Below are positions 10,278-19,957 of a stretch of 38,361 nucleotides of DNA, piece after piece. Where the stretch lies: positions 43,512 to 81,872 of the forward strand of contig JAJTFQ010000012.1 in assembly GCA_021299955.1 (NCBI GenBank). Direction: 5' to 3'. The position numbers were made by a program, and so were the translations under genes. Positions within the stretch are counted from its first letter, which is position 1. Every line of letters starts with the position of its first letter. The DNA is from Chitinophagaceae bacterium (lineage in GTDB: Bacteria; Bacteroidota; Bacteroidia; Chitinophagales; Chitinophagaceae). The notes under the pieces were generated by a model. That model was not told the DNA's origin. It made no database searches and saw nothing but the letters and a program-made list of their open reading frames with translations.

Positions 10278-11168
10278 ATGGCGATTTTCAGGCAATTTCT
10301 GCGATTCCTCCCCCTCGTATGCTTCCTGATCCACGCAAAACCCGGCCATGCACAGTCAGGTTCCAACGAAAATTGGGTATCCCTCTTCAACGGAAAGGAC
10401 CTCACAGGTTGGACACCCAAGATCCGACATCATGCAGCAGGGGTGAATTTCGCCAACACATTCAGGGTCGAAGATGGCAAGATCGTAGTGCGTTACGACG
10501 GGTATGACAAATTCGATGAACGATTCGGACACCTGTTCTATGAGAGACCCTTCGGATACTACCGCGTCCGGCTCGAATACCGTTTCGTGGGTGATCAGGC
10601 AAAAGAAGGGCCCGGCTGGGCCTGGCGGAACAGCGGGATCATGCTCCATGGCCAGACACCCCAAAGCATGGGCGTCGATCAGGACTTTCCGGTATCGATC
10701 GAAGTACAGTTCCTGGGAGGCAACGGCAAAGATAAAAGAACCACCTGCAACCTCTGCACCCCCGGCACGAACGTCGAAAGGGACGGCAAACTCTTCACGC
10801 CGCACTGCGTCAACTCCAATTCAGAAACCTATCATGGCGACCAGTGGGTCAGGGCCGAAGTATGGGTCCTCGGCGATTCGCTCGTCAGGCACATGGTCAA
10901 TGGCCAGGAAGTCATGGTCTATCAAAAACCCCAGATCGGCGGCGGTAACGTAAGCGGTCAGGAAGCCAAATGGGGCGCGCCGGGACAACTGCTGAAGCAG
11001 GGCACCATCTCACTGCAAAGCGAAAGCCATCCCGTGGAATTCCGCAACATCGAACTCCTGGAACTGGAGGGCTGTACGGATCCCAAAGCCTCTAATTTCC
11101 GCGATTACTACGTGAAATCGAAACCCGAAGACTGCCAGTACGGAAAAAAGCGCAAGCGGAAATCCTGA
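10278..11168 (+). CDS. DUF1080 / 3-keto-disaccharide hydrolase domain protein, secreted
   Basis: NWVSLFNGKDLTGWTPK opening motif, GHLFYERPFGYYRVRLEYRF, WRNSGIMLHGQ, SIEVQFLGG, PVEFRNIELLEL. N-terminal signal peptide (MAIFRQFLRFLPLVCFLIHAKPGHAQ). Confidence 0.9.
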   Translation: MAIFRQFLRFLPLVCFLIHAKPGHAQSGSNENWVSLFNGKDLTGWTPKIRHHAAGVNFANTFRVEDGKIVVRYDGYDKFDERFGHLFYERPFGYYRVRLEYRFVGDQAKEGPGWAWRNSGIMLHGQTPQSMGVDQDFPVSIEVQFLGGNGKDKRTTCNLCTPGTNVERDGKLFTPHCVNSNSETYHGDQWVRAEVWVLGDSLVRHMVNGQEVMVYQKPQIGGGNVSGQEAKWGAPGQLLKQGTISLQSESHPVEFRNIELLELEGCTDPKASNFRDYYVKSKPEDCQYGKKRKRKS

Positions 11169-11195
11169 GCCGCCGCTTACAATAACGCATATCAG

Positions 11196-11223
11196 AAAGC
11201 CGCGGGATCAGCCGCGGCTTTTT
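11196..11223. terminator. Bidirectional rho-independent terminator between convergent genes
   Basis: Perfect 10-bp stem AAAGCCGCGG-GATCAG-CCGCGGCTTT followed by further T residues; A-tract on the left gives a terminator on the opposite strand. Confidence 0.85.
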
Positions 11224-11883
11224 CTATTTTACAAGATAAGGCTCGATGATCGGCTGCCAGATCTCATAACCTTTTCGGTTCATGTGCAGGCTGTCGGACA
11301 GGAAAATATGCGGATATACCCGGCCGTCAGCCGCCAGCATGGGGCGATGCACATCGATATACTCCGTGCGGGGCGTCTTGCGCATGTATCGCTCGATCAG
11401 TCGGTTTCCTTCCCGCATGGCCGGCAGATATTTCACCCGGCTCGGACTCGGCTTCATCGATACATAGGCCACGGGAACCTTCGGAAACCGATGTCGGATC
11501 AATTTGTGCAACCGCACAAACCGCTGATAAACAGAATCTCCGGTGATCTCAGGGCCGCCGGTCAGATCATTCTCTCCACAATAAATGACGATCTGCTTCG
11601 GATCATACTTAAAAATGATATCCTCTGCATACATGATCAGATGAGTCAGGGAAGAGCCGCCAAATGCCCGGTTCAAAATTACATGACCCGGAAAAAAAGA
11701 GGCGACATCCTTCCAGTTCGTAAAGGAAGAGGAACCAATTAAGAGGATGGGGTTCGACGGAGGCGCCTGCAGCGAATCCAGATGACGAAACTGGCGGATC
11801 TCCTTGATGAACGGCTGCGCACGAAGACACTGGGTCGACAACGCAACGCAGAGCAGGGGCATAAAAATGTACTTGATTGACAT
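11224..11883 (-). CDS. SGNH/GDSL hydrolase family protein, secreted
   Basis: PILLIGSSSFTNWKDVASFFP (block I GSSS), LNRAFGGSSL (block II), IVIYCGENDLTGG (block III GEND), SDSLHMNRKGYEIW (block V DxxH). Signal peptide present. Confidence 0.9.
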   Translation of the reverse strand: MSIKYIFMPLLCVALSTQCLRAQPFIKEIRQFRHLDSLQAPPSNPILLIGSSSFTNWKDVASFFPGHVILNRAFGGSSLTHLIMYAEDIIFKYDPKQIVIYCGENDLTGGPEITGDSVYQRFVRLHKLIRHRFPKVPVAYVSMKPSPSRVKYLPAMREGNRLIERYMRKTPRTEYIDVHRPMLAADGRVYPHIFLSDSLHMNRKGYEIWQPIIEPYLVK

Positions 11884-11973
11884 AATAGGCTAAATCGTGT
11901 GAAGAGATGTCAGGAATTGTTTATTTTGATGCTTTTTTTCACTGCAAATTATCCTAAACAACCGACTTGTCGT

Positions 11974-14900
11974 ATGAAAGTGAAATTATGGATCTATTTG
12001 GCCTGCCTGTTCATGTTGCCCGTCGGGGCGTTTGCGCAGGAAAGGAAACTCACCGGCACCATCAGGGATGAAAATGGAATACCCCTGAATGGCGTGACCA
12101 TAACCGCCAAGGGCTCAAACCTTCGGGCCGTGTCGGATGAGAAAGGAAAGTTTTCCATATCCGTGGGTCCGACTGTCAAGTCGCTCCTGATCACCCACGT
12201 CGGCCAGACCGATGCGGACGTCACACTGACAACCAGAAACGATTACCAGATCACGATGCAACCCGCTGCCTCCACCTTATCGGATGTAGTGGTGATCGGT
12301 TACGGATCGGTCCGCAAGGCTGACCTGACCGGATCGGTTCAGCGCATCAACCGCGAAGACCTGCTGCGCGACAATCCGTTGAACATACAACAAGCCATGC
12401 AGGGTAAGCTGGCCGGCGTTAATATCACACAGAACGATGGTGCGCCCGGTGCAGGACTCAGCATCAGGATCCGCGGCTCCAACTCCTTCCTCGGCGGTAC
12501 CGAACCCCTCTACGTGATCGATGGTGTCCCCTTCAACAACTCCAACAGCGGTGGAACGCCGTCTTCCATCGGAGGCGACGAAAAACAGACCCTGAACATT
12601 CTGGCGTTCATCAACCCGAACGATATCGAATCGATTGATATCCTGAAAGATGCCTCCGCCACCGCGATCTACGGATCCCGGGGCGCCAACGGGGTCGTAC
12701 TCATCACCACGCGTAAGGGACGCACTGGTAGGGATCGGGTGGAACTGAATGTGAATGTTGGCGCGGCAGAAGTATCTAAAAGACTGGCCATGCTGCGTCC
12801 TTACGACTACGCCAGGTTCCAGAATCTGTCCTATTTCAACGCCAATCGCTACGACGGGACCAGCTACACCCTGCCCTACACCCAGGCGGAACTGGACACC
12901 CTCATGACCGACAATACCAACTGGCAGAATGCGATCTTCCGCACCGGCCTCTCTCAACAGTACAGTCTGAACGTATCAGGTTCCGGCGAAAACGGTAGCC
13001 ACAGCCTGACCTTCAACTACCTGAACCAGGATGGCACCATCATCAACTCCGATTTCCGGAAGATCGGACTCAGCGCCAACCTCAACCGCAACGTAGGCAA
13101 ATTCCTGCGCATTGGCACCAGCACTGTGCTGTCAAACACCGTTACCAATGGCGTTAAAACCGGCACCGATAAATCAGATGCCGCCAGCGCCGGTGTCATC
13201 CGCGCCGCCCTTACCTACCCTTCTACCATCTCCCGTGAAGAAGAATTCGACGGCAATGGTGAAGGCTTCTTCATCACCAACCCCAAGATCTATTCGCGCG
13301 ACGTGCTCAACCGGGTCAATGGCTATAATATCTTTTCGTCCAACTATGCAGAACTCAGCTTCCTGAAATATTTCAAACTCCGTCAGAACCTGGGCTTCAA
13401 TTATGGCTCCAACGACCGCGACCAGTACTATCCCCGCAGCGTGTATGAAGGCTTCAGCGTGAAAGGTTCAGCGCTTAAAGCAGGAAGCCTGTGGACCAGC
13501 ATGGTATCAGAAAGTATCCTCTCTTTCAATAAAAAGTCAGGCAAGCACAGCCTCAATGCCATGACGGCCGGGACCTTCGAGCGTACCAACGGCAGCTCCA
13601 CCAGAATGGAAGCCAAAGGATTTCCGAACGATCTGCTGAAGAATGAGAACATGCAGGCCGCCGATCAGATCCTGCCCTCGATCACCAACCGGTATCAGTC
13701 CACCCTGATCTCCTTCCTGGGCCGGGCCAACTATTCGTACGACGACAGATACCTGCTGACGGTATCCTTCCGCCAGGATGGATCGTCCAAATTCGGCCGG
13801 AACAACAAATGGGCCGGATTCCCATCCGCCGCCCTGGCATGGAAGGTCCACAACGAATCCTTCCTCGAAAAGAGCAAAACCATTTCCAACCTGACGGCAC
13901 GTCTGAGTTACGGGCAGACAGGCAACCAGGGGATCGGCTCCTACGCCTCCCTGGCTAAACTGGCGGTGTACAATTATCCCTTCAACGGCACCCTGCAAAC
14001 CGGACTGGCAGATGATGTATTTGCCGGACCCGCCAATGCCGATCTGAAATGGGAAACCACCAGCGCTTACAATGCCGGCATCGACCTCGGCCTCCTGAAA
14101 GACCGGCTCAACCTACACCTCGATGCCTACATAAAGCACACAGACAACCTGCTCCAATACATCACCACCCCGGGATCCTCCGGTTTCCAGCGGCAGCTGC
14201 GGAACTCCGGATCGGTCGAGAATAAAGGCATCGAACTTGCCCTTGACGCGGTGATCGTCAAGAACAGCCAGTTTCAATGGAAATCCCTGTTCAACATTTC
14301 GTTCAACCGAAACAAGATCCTCAGCCTCGGCGGAGATGTGAAAGAACAATTCGCCAGCAATATCTCCACGCGTGATGCTCCTTTCATCCAGATCGCGGGC
14401 ATGCCCATCGGTACCCTGTTCGGATTCATTGAAGACGGCTACTTCGACAACGAAGCGGAAATCCGCAGCAACCCGATGTACACAAATCAGGCCGCCAGCA
14501 TCATCCGCAGGATGGTCGGGGAGATCAAGTACCGCGACCTGGACGGAGATCTTACGGCCCTGACAGGCACGGACCGGACCTTTATCGGAGATGTCAACCC
14601 GGATTACATCTTCGGCTTCACCAACAACTTCACCTACGGAAAATTCGACCTGAGCATCTTCATCAATGGCGTGCAAGGCAACGATGTGGTCAACATGAAC
14701 AGTGTCTGGAACGCCAACATCGGCACATCCAAGAATGTCAGCGAAACCATACTGGCAGGTGCCTGGGCTGATGGCAAGGATAATGCAAACGCTACAGGAC
14801 CCAAAGCCATTCGTCAGTTCTGGAGGACAATGATGTTCTCCCGCCGGTTCATTGAAGACGGCAGTTTTGTACGTGTGAAGAACGTAACACTGGGCTATAA

Positions 14901-15099
14901 TCTCCCGGCAGGAAGCATCCGCGGGGTCAATAACCTCAGGCTGTCCCTGGGTGTGAACAACCTCTACACCTTCACGAAGTACTCCGGTTTCGATCCCGAA
15001 GTCAATAGCTATGGCGACAATCCGGCACTGTTTGGTGTCGACCTGGGTGGATACCCCAACAACCGAACCTACACACTTTCCCTTCGCTGCGGATTCTGA
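11974..15099 (+). CDS. SusC/RagA family TonB-linked outer membrane protein
   Basis: Signal peptide, carboxypeptidase-regulatory-like N-domain (LTGTIRDENGIPLNGVTITAKGS), LSDVVVIGYGSVRKADLTGSV, plug motif LYVIDGVPFNN, SIDILKDASATAIYGSRGANGVVLITT, terminal beta-strand ending in F. Confidence 0.97.
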   Translation: MKVKLWIYLACLFMLPVGAFAQERKLTGTIRDENGIPLNGVTITAKGSNLRAVSDEKGKFSISVGPTVKSLLITHVGQTDADVTLTTRNDYQITMQPAASTLSDVVVIGYGSVRKADLTGSVQRINREDLLRDNPLNIQQAMQGKLAGVNITQNDGAPGAGLSIRIRGSNSFLGGTEPLYVIDGVPFNNSNSGGTPSSIGGDEKQTLNILAFINPNDIESIDILKDASATAIYGSRGANGVVLITTRKGRTGRDRVELNVNVGAAEVSKRLAMLRPYDYARFQNLSYFNANRYDGTSYTLPYTQAELDTLMTDNTNWQNAIFRTGLSQQYSLNVSGSGENGSHSLTFNYLNQDGTIINSDFRKIGLSANLNRNVGKFLRIGTSTVLSNTVTNGVKTGTDKSDAASAGVIRAALTYPSTISREEEFDGNGEGFFITNPKIYSRDVLNRVNGYNIFSSNYAELSFLKYFKLRQNLGFNYGSNDRDQYYPRSVYEGFSVKGSALKAGSLWTSMVSESILSFNKKSGKHSLNAMTAGTFERTNGSSTRMEAKGFPNDLLKNENMQAADQILPSITNRYQSTLISFLGRANYSYDDRYLLTVSFRQDGSSKFGRNNKWAGFPSAALAWKVHNESFLEKSKTISNLTARLSYGQTGNQGIGSYASLAKLAVYNYPFNGTLQTGLADDVFAGPANADLKWETTSAYNAGIDLGLLKDRLNLHLDAYIKHTDNLLQYITTPGSSGFQRQLRNSGSVENKGIELALDAVIVKNSQFQWKSLFNISFNRNKILSLGGDVKEQFASNISTRDAPFIQIAGMPIGTLFGFIEDGYFDNEAEIRSNPMYTNQAASIIRRMVGEIKYRDLDGDLTALTGTDRTFIGDVNPDYIFGFTNNFTYGKFDLSIFINGVQGNDVVNMNSVWNANIGTSKNVSETILAGAWADGKDNANATGPKAIRQFWRTMMFSRRFIEDGSFVRVKNVTLGYNLPAGSIRGVNNLRLSLGVNNLYTFTKYSGFDPEVNSYGDNPALFGVDLGGYPNNRTYTLSLRCGF

Positions 15100-15111
15100 C
15101 CCTCACCCAAA

Positions 15112-16743
15112 ATGATTCGATATATGAACAGCATATTGAACAACCTTCGTTTTTCGATCCTCGCAGCCCTGGTGCTGGTGGCTTCATCCTGTGATAAGGC
15201 GCTGGAGGAAAAACCATTCTCATTCCTCTCTCCCGAGAATTTTTACAAAAACGAAGGGGATGCCAAAACAGCCATCGCCGGAGTCTACAATGCCCTCTAC
15301 ACGTACGATCTTTATCTGCAACCCATTTGGAATCTGACGATCCTGGATGATGACCATGTTTCCGGAGTCGATTGGTTCCTGGGTACCACGGGCGCCGGAA
15401 ACCCACAGAGCTACTGGGGTGTGAACGGGCCATGGACCGGGTTCTATTCGGTCATCGCCCGGGCCAACACTGTGCTGGAAAATGTCGAGAAGATCGACCA
15501 GGACATCGATCCCGAAGTGAAGACGCGCATCCTCGGCGAAGCCTATTTTCTGAGAGGATGGGCCTATTTCCAACTGGTACAACTCTACGGAGCCGTACCC
15601 GTCAGGGTCAAGTCGCTGTCTGTCGACCCCAACAACAGCATCCCCAGGTCACCGGTCAAGGATGTGTACAAACAGGTCATCGACGACCTGAAGAAAGCGG
15701 AAACCATGCTCCTTCCCCTTGGCCATCCCAAGGCAGGCGAACCCGGGCGCGCCACCCGCGGCCTGGCCAAATCGATACTGGCGAAAACCTACCTCACCAT
15801 GGCCTCCGGCTCCCTCGCATCCGGAAATGTCACGGTACGCGGCGGTATGGACAATGGCAATTACACCCATGCCAAAACGGTAGTGGCCGGACTTGAAGGC
15901 CTGGACAGCAAACTCCATTTCGAGATGGCCAGGGACAAAGCGCTGGAAGTCATTAATAGCAAGGAGTACAGCCTGTTTGCCAACTGGAAGGACATCTGGA
16001 GCAAAGCCGGGCGCAACAAACAGGAGAACATGTGGCAACTCCAGTCTATGGCCGGCACGCAGTTCGTCAACAACCTGAGCATCTACTTCTCCGCCTACTC
16101 CACCTTCGGACGCGGTGCAGTCTGGTTCAGCAACAACCACTATCAGGATTATGAAGATGCCGACAAGCGGGTGCTGGACGGAGTCTCACATAACTATTTC
16201 ACCAACACCGGTGTTCCATACTTCTACCCTTCCTGGCAGTCGGCCACTTACCGGGTAGTAAATAGCGTTACCTACAACAACAACGGCACGACCGATAACC
16301 GGGCGTACACCATCAAGTTCGCTGATGTCAACGACCCCACCGTCGCCAACAGCGATGCGCACTATCCCCTGATGCGCTACGCAGAACTTCCACTGATCTA
16401 CGCAGAAGCCGCCAACGAAGCCGCCAGCGGACCAACAGCGGAAGCCTATACCCAGCTGAACGCGATCCGTACAAGGGCCGGAGCCTCTCCCGCGCCCGCC
16501 GGCATGAACCGTGAGCAATTCCGCAGTTATGTGATCGCGGAAAGAGCCCGGGAATTTGTCCTGGAAGGGGTAAGGAGATATGATCTCTGCCGCTGGGGGA
16601 TCTATCTTCAGGTCATGAACAGGATCACATCCGGACAAAACAACATCTCCAAGATCAGGGCGCCCCGGAACATCCTGCTTCCCATCCCTCAATCGGAACT
16701 CAACTCCAACCCATCCGTCACCGCCAACAACCCCGGATGGTGA
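15112..16743 (+). CDS. RagB/SusD family nutrient-uptake outer membrane lipoprotein
   Basis: Lipobox ...LVASSC, SPENFYKNEGDAKTAIAGVYNAL, EAYFLRGWAYFQLVQLYGAVPV, MRYAELPLIYAEAANEA, ERAREFVLEGVRRYDLCRWG. Confidence 0.97.
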   Translation: MIRYMNSILNNLRFSILAALVLVASSCDKALEEKPFSFLSPENFYKNEGDAKTAIAGVYNALYTYDLYLQPIWNLTILDDDHVSGVDWFLGTTGAGNPQSYWGVNGPWTGFYSVIARANTVLENVEKIDQDIDPEVKTRILGEAYFLRGWAYFQLVQLYGAVPVRVKSLSVDPNNSIPRSPVKDVYKQVIDDLKKAETMLLPLGHPKAGEPGRATRGLAKSILAKTYLTMASGSLASGNVTVRGGMDNGNYTHAKTVVAGLEGLDSKLHFEMARDKALEVINSKEYSLFANWKDIWSKAGRNKQENMWQLQSMAGTQFVNNLSIYFSAYSTFGRGAVWFSNNHYQDYEDADKRVLDGVSHNYFTNTGVPYFYPSWQSATYRVVNSVTYNNNGTTDNRAYTIKFADVNDPTVANSDAHYPLMRYAELPLIYAEAANEAASGPTAEAYTQLNAIRTRAGASPAPAGMNREQFRSYVIAERAREFVLEGVRRYDLCRWGIYLQVMNRITSGQNNISKIRAPRNILLPIPQSELNSNPSVTANNPGW

Positions 16744-16793
16744 TCGACACTCAAACGCAATCAATCATGCCTGTCACGAATAATCAACCCATC

Positions 16794-17816
16794 ATGAAGC
16801 ATATCATGAAACTGGTAGTCCCGGCCATATTCCTCCTGATGATCGCCGGATGCAAGAAAGAGAATGCACCCACCACAAACATGTCTCCGCAGATCACGGG
16901 GGTTACGACACTGCAGAACCGGGTGAACCCCTTGTCGGCCGTCAACTACGGCGACTGGATCATGATCAAGGGACGCAACCTCGCCACGACCTTCAAAGTG
17001 GATTTCAACTCCGTCCTCGCCGCAGACTCACTCTACTATGCAGACGACACCTCCGTTACCGTTAAGATCCCCGCAGTGCTGCCCGATCCACTCAATAATC
17101 CGATCACGGTCACGACGAAATACGGAACAGCCACGTATAACTTCAAGATCATGCAGCCGGCGCCTGAACTGAACAGCTTCAGCCCGATGGCAGGCCCGGC
17201 CGGAACACAGGTGACCATCGTCGGCAATTACTTCCGGGGCGTTACCTCCGTTAAATTCGACAACATCGATGCGACCATCGTGTCCAGCACCAAAGACCAG
17301 ATCGTGGTAAGAGTGCCCGCTGGCGTGACATTCGCCTATATCTTCGTCACGACCCCGATCGGAACCGTCAAGTCGGCACTCACCTACGGATTCAAATTCA
17401 CGATCTATGAAGACGCACTGACCGCCACCTGGAGCAATACCTCCTACAGCGCTACCGCCGTCTATAACAATACCACGAATGTTAAACGCGGCGCCAACTC
17501 GATCAAGGTCAACTACACCGCGAACTTCGGCGCCCTGAGGATCTCCAAGGCCAATCCCGCCTTCAGCACCACCGGCTACACCGCCCTTAAATTCTCGGTG
17601 TTCGTGCCGGCAGCTTCCGTTGGCAAGAAAGTCAAGGTGACCCTCAACGGACAAAGCGCCACCGGCCTCACACTGACATTTGCAAATGCCGGATGGAACG
17701 ATTTCCAGATCCCCTTCACCAACCTGGGGAATTATACCACCATCACATCGATCACTTTCCAGGAATTCAGCGCGTTGCTGCAGGAACTGTACTTCGACGA
17801 TATCGGCCTGATCTGA
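16794..17816 (+). CDS. IPT/TIG-domain lipoprotein, probable surface glycan-binding protein of the SusCD locus
   Basis: Lipobox LLMIAGC. Two TIG-like repeats (NPLSAVNYGDWIMIKGRNLATTFKVDFN..., SFSPMAGPAGTQVTIVGNYFRGVTSVKFDN). Sits immediately downstream of susD. Confidence 0.85.
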   Translation: MKHIMKLVVPAIFLLMIAGCKKENAPTTNMSPQITGVTTLQNRVNPLSAVNYGDWIMIKGRNLATTFKVDFNSVLAADSLYYADDTSVTVKIPAVLPDPLNNPITVTTKYGTATYNFKIMQPAPELNSFSPMAGPAGTQVTIVGNYFRGVTSVKFDNIDATIVSSTKDQIVVRVPAGVTFAYIFVTTPIGTVKSALTYGFKFTIYEDALTATWSNTSYSATAVYNNTTNVKRGANSIKVNYTANFGALRISKANPAFSTTGYTALKFSVFVPAASVGKKVKVTLNGQSATGLTLTFANAGWNDFQIPFTNLGNYTTITSITFQEFSALLQELYFDDIGLI

Positions 17817-17837
17817 CAGATCTCTCCCGAACGACAA

Positions 17838-17872
17838 CGGCGCATGGCTTCTACACCATGCGCCGTTTTTTA
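17838..17872 (+). terminator. Rho-independent terminator of the SusC-SusD-TIG operon
   Basis: Perfect 10-bp stem CGGCGCATGG-CTTCTACA-CCATGCGCCG followed by TTTTTTAT, 22 nt after the stop codon. Confidence 0.9.
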
Positions 17873-17908
17873 TTTCAAACCATTGATCTCCCGGCTTGTT
17901 GACACCAC

Positions 17909-18940
17909 ATGTCATTTACCACCGACTACAACCAGATACTCGACAAGATCGATGCCATCGACCCCGTTGCCTATGGCAGAACCAGGAACTTCGTCGACGG
18001 CGCTGTCACCCGCCTCTCACCCTACATATCAAGAGGCGTTGTATCCACCTGCATGGTCATGGAACGCACCCTGCAACGGGGTTACCGCCCTTATCAGATC
18101 CAGAAATTCCTGCAGGAACTGGCCTGGCGGGATTATTTCCAGCGGGTGGCACAATCTCATCCCGATCTATTGGAAAAGGACATCCTGCAGCCACAACCCA
18201 GAAGAGAACGGAAAGATATGCCCGCTTCCATCCTGCAGGCAAACACCGGGATCGAAGGGATCGATGATGCCATCCGGGAACTGCATGACACGGGCTACAT
18301 GCACAATCACTGCCGGATGTACACCGCCTCCGTCATCTGCAACATCGGACGCTATGGCTGGGAAACACCCGCCCGGTGGATGTATTATCACCTGCTGGAT
18401 GCCGATTTCGCCAGCAATGCCTGCAGCTGGCAATGGGTGGCCGGGGCCTTCAGCCGGAAATTATATGTCGCCAACCAGGAGAACATCAACAAATACTGCC
18501 ATACAAAGCAGCGCAACACCTTCCTGGACGTCGACTACACATTCCTCGAAGAAATAGCCTGTCCGGATATCCTGAAAACCGCGGAAACCTACAACGCCTA
18601 TAACCTGGACCCCGAATGGCGCAGGGATGAAGAGGCAAACCGCATCTTCCTGCTGGAACCCTCGCATTTCAGGAAACTCCCCGTCTGCCAACGCACCCTA
18701 CAATTCATCATTGGACTCGGTCAAAACATCCCCGGGTTGCAGGTCTTCACCGGTGAATTTGATGAACTGGCCCGCATGACAACAACTGACCGCATCCGGT
18801 TTCAGGAACATCCACTCTTCAGCCACTACCGGGGGATCCTCGACGACAGACCCTGGATGTTCCCGGATGTCACCACAGCCTCCGGCGGATTCTTCGGCTT
18901 TTGGAAGAAATGTGAACGACGATTGGAGAAAGGTTTTTGA
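17909..18940 (+). CDS. Stand-alone photolyase/cryptochrome FAD-binding domain protein
   Basis: TRLSPYISRGVVST, FLQELAWRDYFQRV, HNHCRMYTASVICN, YHLLDADFASNACSWQWVAGAFSRKLY, which are photolyase C-terminal-domain signatures. The ORF begins just before this domain, with no room for an N-terminal alpha/beta antenna domain. Confidence 0.85.
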   Translation: MSFTTDYNQILDKIDAIDPVAYGRTRNFVDGAVTRLSPYISRGVVSTCMVMERTLQRGYRPYQIQKFLQELAWRDYFQRVAQSHPDLLEKDILQPQPRRERKDMPASILQANTGIEGIDDAIRELHDTGYMHNHCRMYTASVICNIGRYGWETPARWMYYHLLDADFASNACSWQWVAGAFSRKLYVANQENINKYCHTKQRNTFLDVDYTFLEEIACPDILKTAETYNAYNLDPEWRRDEEANRIFLLEPSHFRKLPVCQRTLQFIIGLGQNIPGLQVFTGEFDELARMTTTDRIRFQEHPLFSHYRGILDDRPWMFPDVTTASGGFFGFWKKCERRLEKGF

Positions 18941-18996
18941 TCCGAAGGGCAGAACAGCCCCGCATGCCGTATTTTCGGATCAAACATGCAGGAAAA

Positions 18997-19956
18997 ATGA
19001 TGAAAAGATGGTTTTCTCTGGGTGTCCTGTGCATCATTGGCCACCAGGCTTTCAGCCAGGGGGCGGAAAAACCATCGCCGGCCAGGCAGGAAGGATCCAT
19101 GACCCTGACCATCCTCGGCATCGCCCAGGATGGCGGATACCCGCAGATCGGGTGCCAGAAACCCTGCTGCGAAGCCATCCGTAAAGGCACTGAAAGCAGC
19201 AGACATGTCACCAGCCTCGCCATTACAGACCCAATATCCGGGAAATACTGGCTCTGGGAAGCAACTCCGGATATGCCGGAACAACTCAATAAGCTGCAAT
19301 CCAACAAGGCAAATGGCCCCTTCCAACTGCCGGAAGGCATCTTCCTGACACACGGACACATAGGACACTACACCGGCCTCATGCAGCTCGGGCGAGAAGC
19401 CTTCGGCGCCAAAGGCGTCGACGTGTTCGCCATGCCGCGGATGAAACAATTCCTGTCCGATAATGGTCCATGGAGCCAACTCATCACCCTGGGAAACATC
19501 AACATCAGACCACTGAAGGCGGATAGCACCATTCAACTTTCCGAAAACCTCAAGGTGACGCCGATCATTGTACCCCATCGCGACGAATTCACCGAAACAG
19601 TAGGGTTTCTGATCCATGGACGTAAAAAAATACTTTTCATACCCGACATCGATAAATGGGAGAAATGGAACCATTCGCTCGATAGCATGATTCGGGAAGT
19701 TGACCTCGCCCTCATCGACGGCACCTTCTTCGACATCGATGAACTGCCGGGGCGCGATATGCGCGAGATCCCCCATCCCTTCGTCACCGAATCCATGCAA
19801 AAATTGTCGGGCCTCCCCAAAGCGCTTCGAAACCGGGTGATGTTCATTCATTTCAATCACACCAATCCGCTCATCAGGAACGGAAGCCTTCAGGCGAAGA
19901 AACTGACCGACCAGGGTTTCCGGATCGCCCGCGAAGGATGGACCTTCGAACTCTGA
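18997..19956 (+). CDS. PqqB-like metallo-beta-lactamase-fold protein, secreted
   Basis: LTILGIAQDGGYPQIGCQKPCCEAIRKG is the PqqB-family opening. FLTHGHIGHYTGLMQLGREAFGAKGVDVFA. N-terminal signal peptide MMKRWFSLGVLCIIGHQAFSQG. Confidence 0.85.
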   Translation: MMKRWFSLGVLCIIGHQAFSQGAEKPSPARQEGSMTLTILGIAQDGGYPQIGCQKPCCEAIRKGTESSRHVTSLAITDPISGKYWLWEATPDMPEQLNKLQSNKANGPFQLPEGIFLTHGHIGHYTGLMQLGREAFGAKGVDVFAMPRMKQFLSDNGPWSQLITLGNINIRPLKADSTIQLSENLKVTPIIVPHRDEFTETVGFLIHGRKKILFIPDIDKWEKWNHSLDSMIREVDLALIDGTFFDIDELPGRDMREIPHPFVTESMQKLSGLPKALRNRVMFIHFNHTNPLIRNGSLQAKKLTDQGFRIAREGWTFEL

Positions 19957-19957
19957 T

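Noticed and set aside
18826-19860. 344-aa minus-strand ORF opposite the PqqB-like gene
   Set aside because: Antisense shadow of two supported genes with no recognisable domain.
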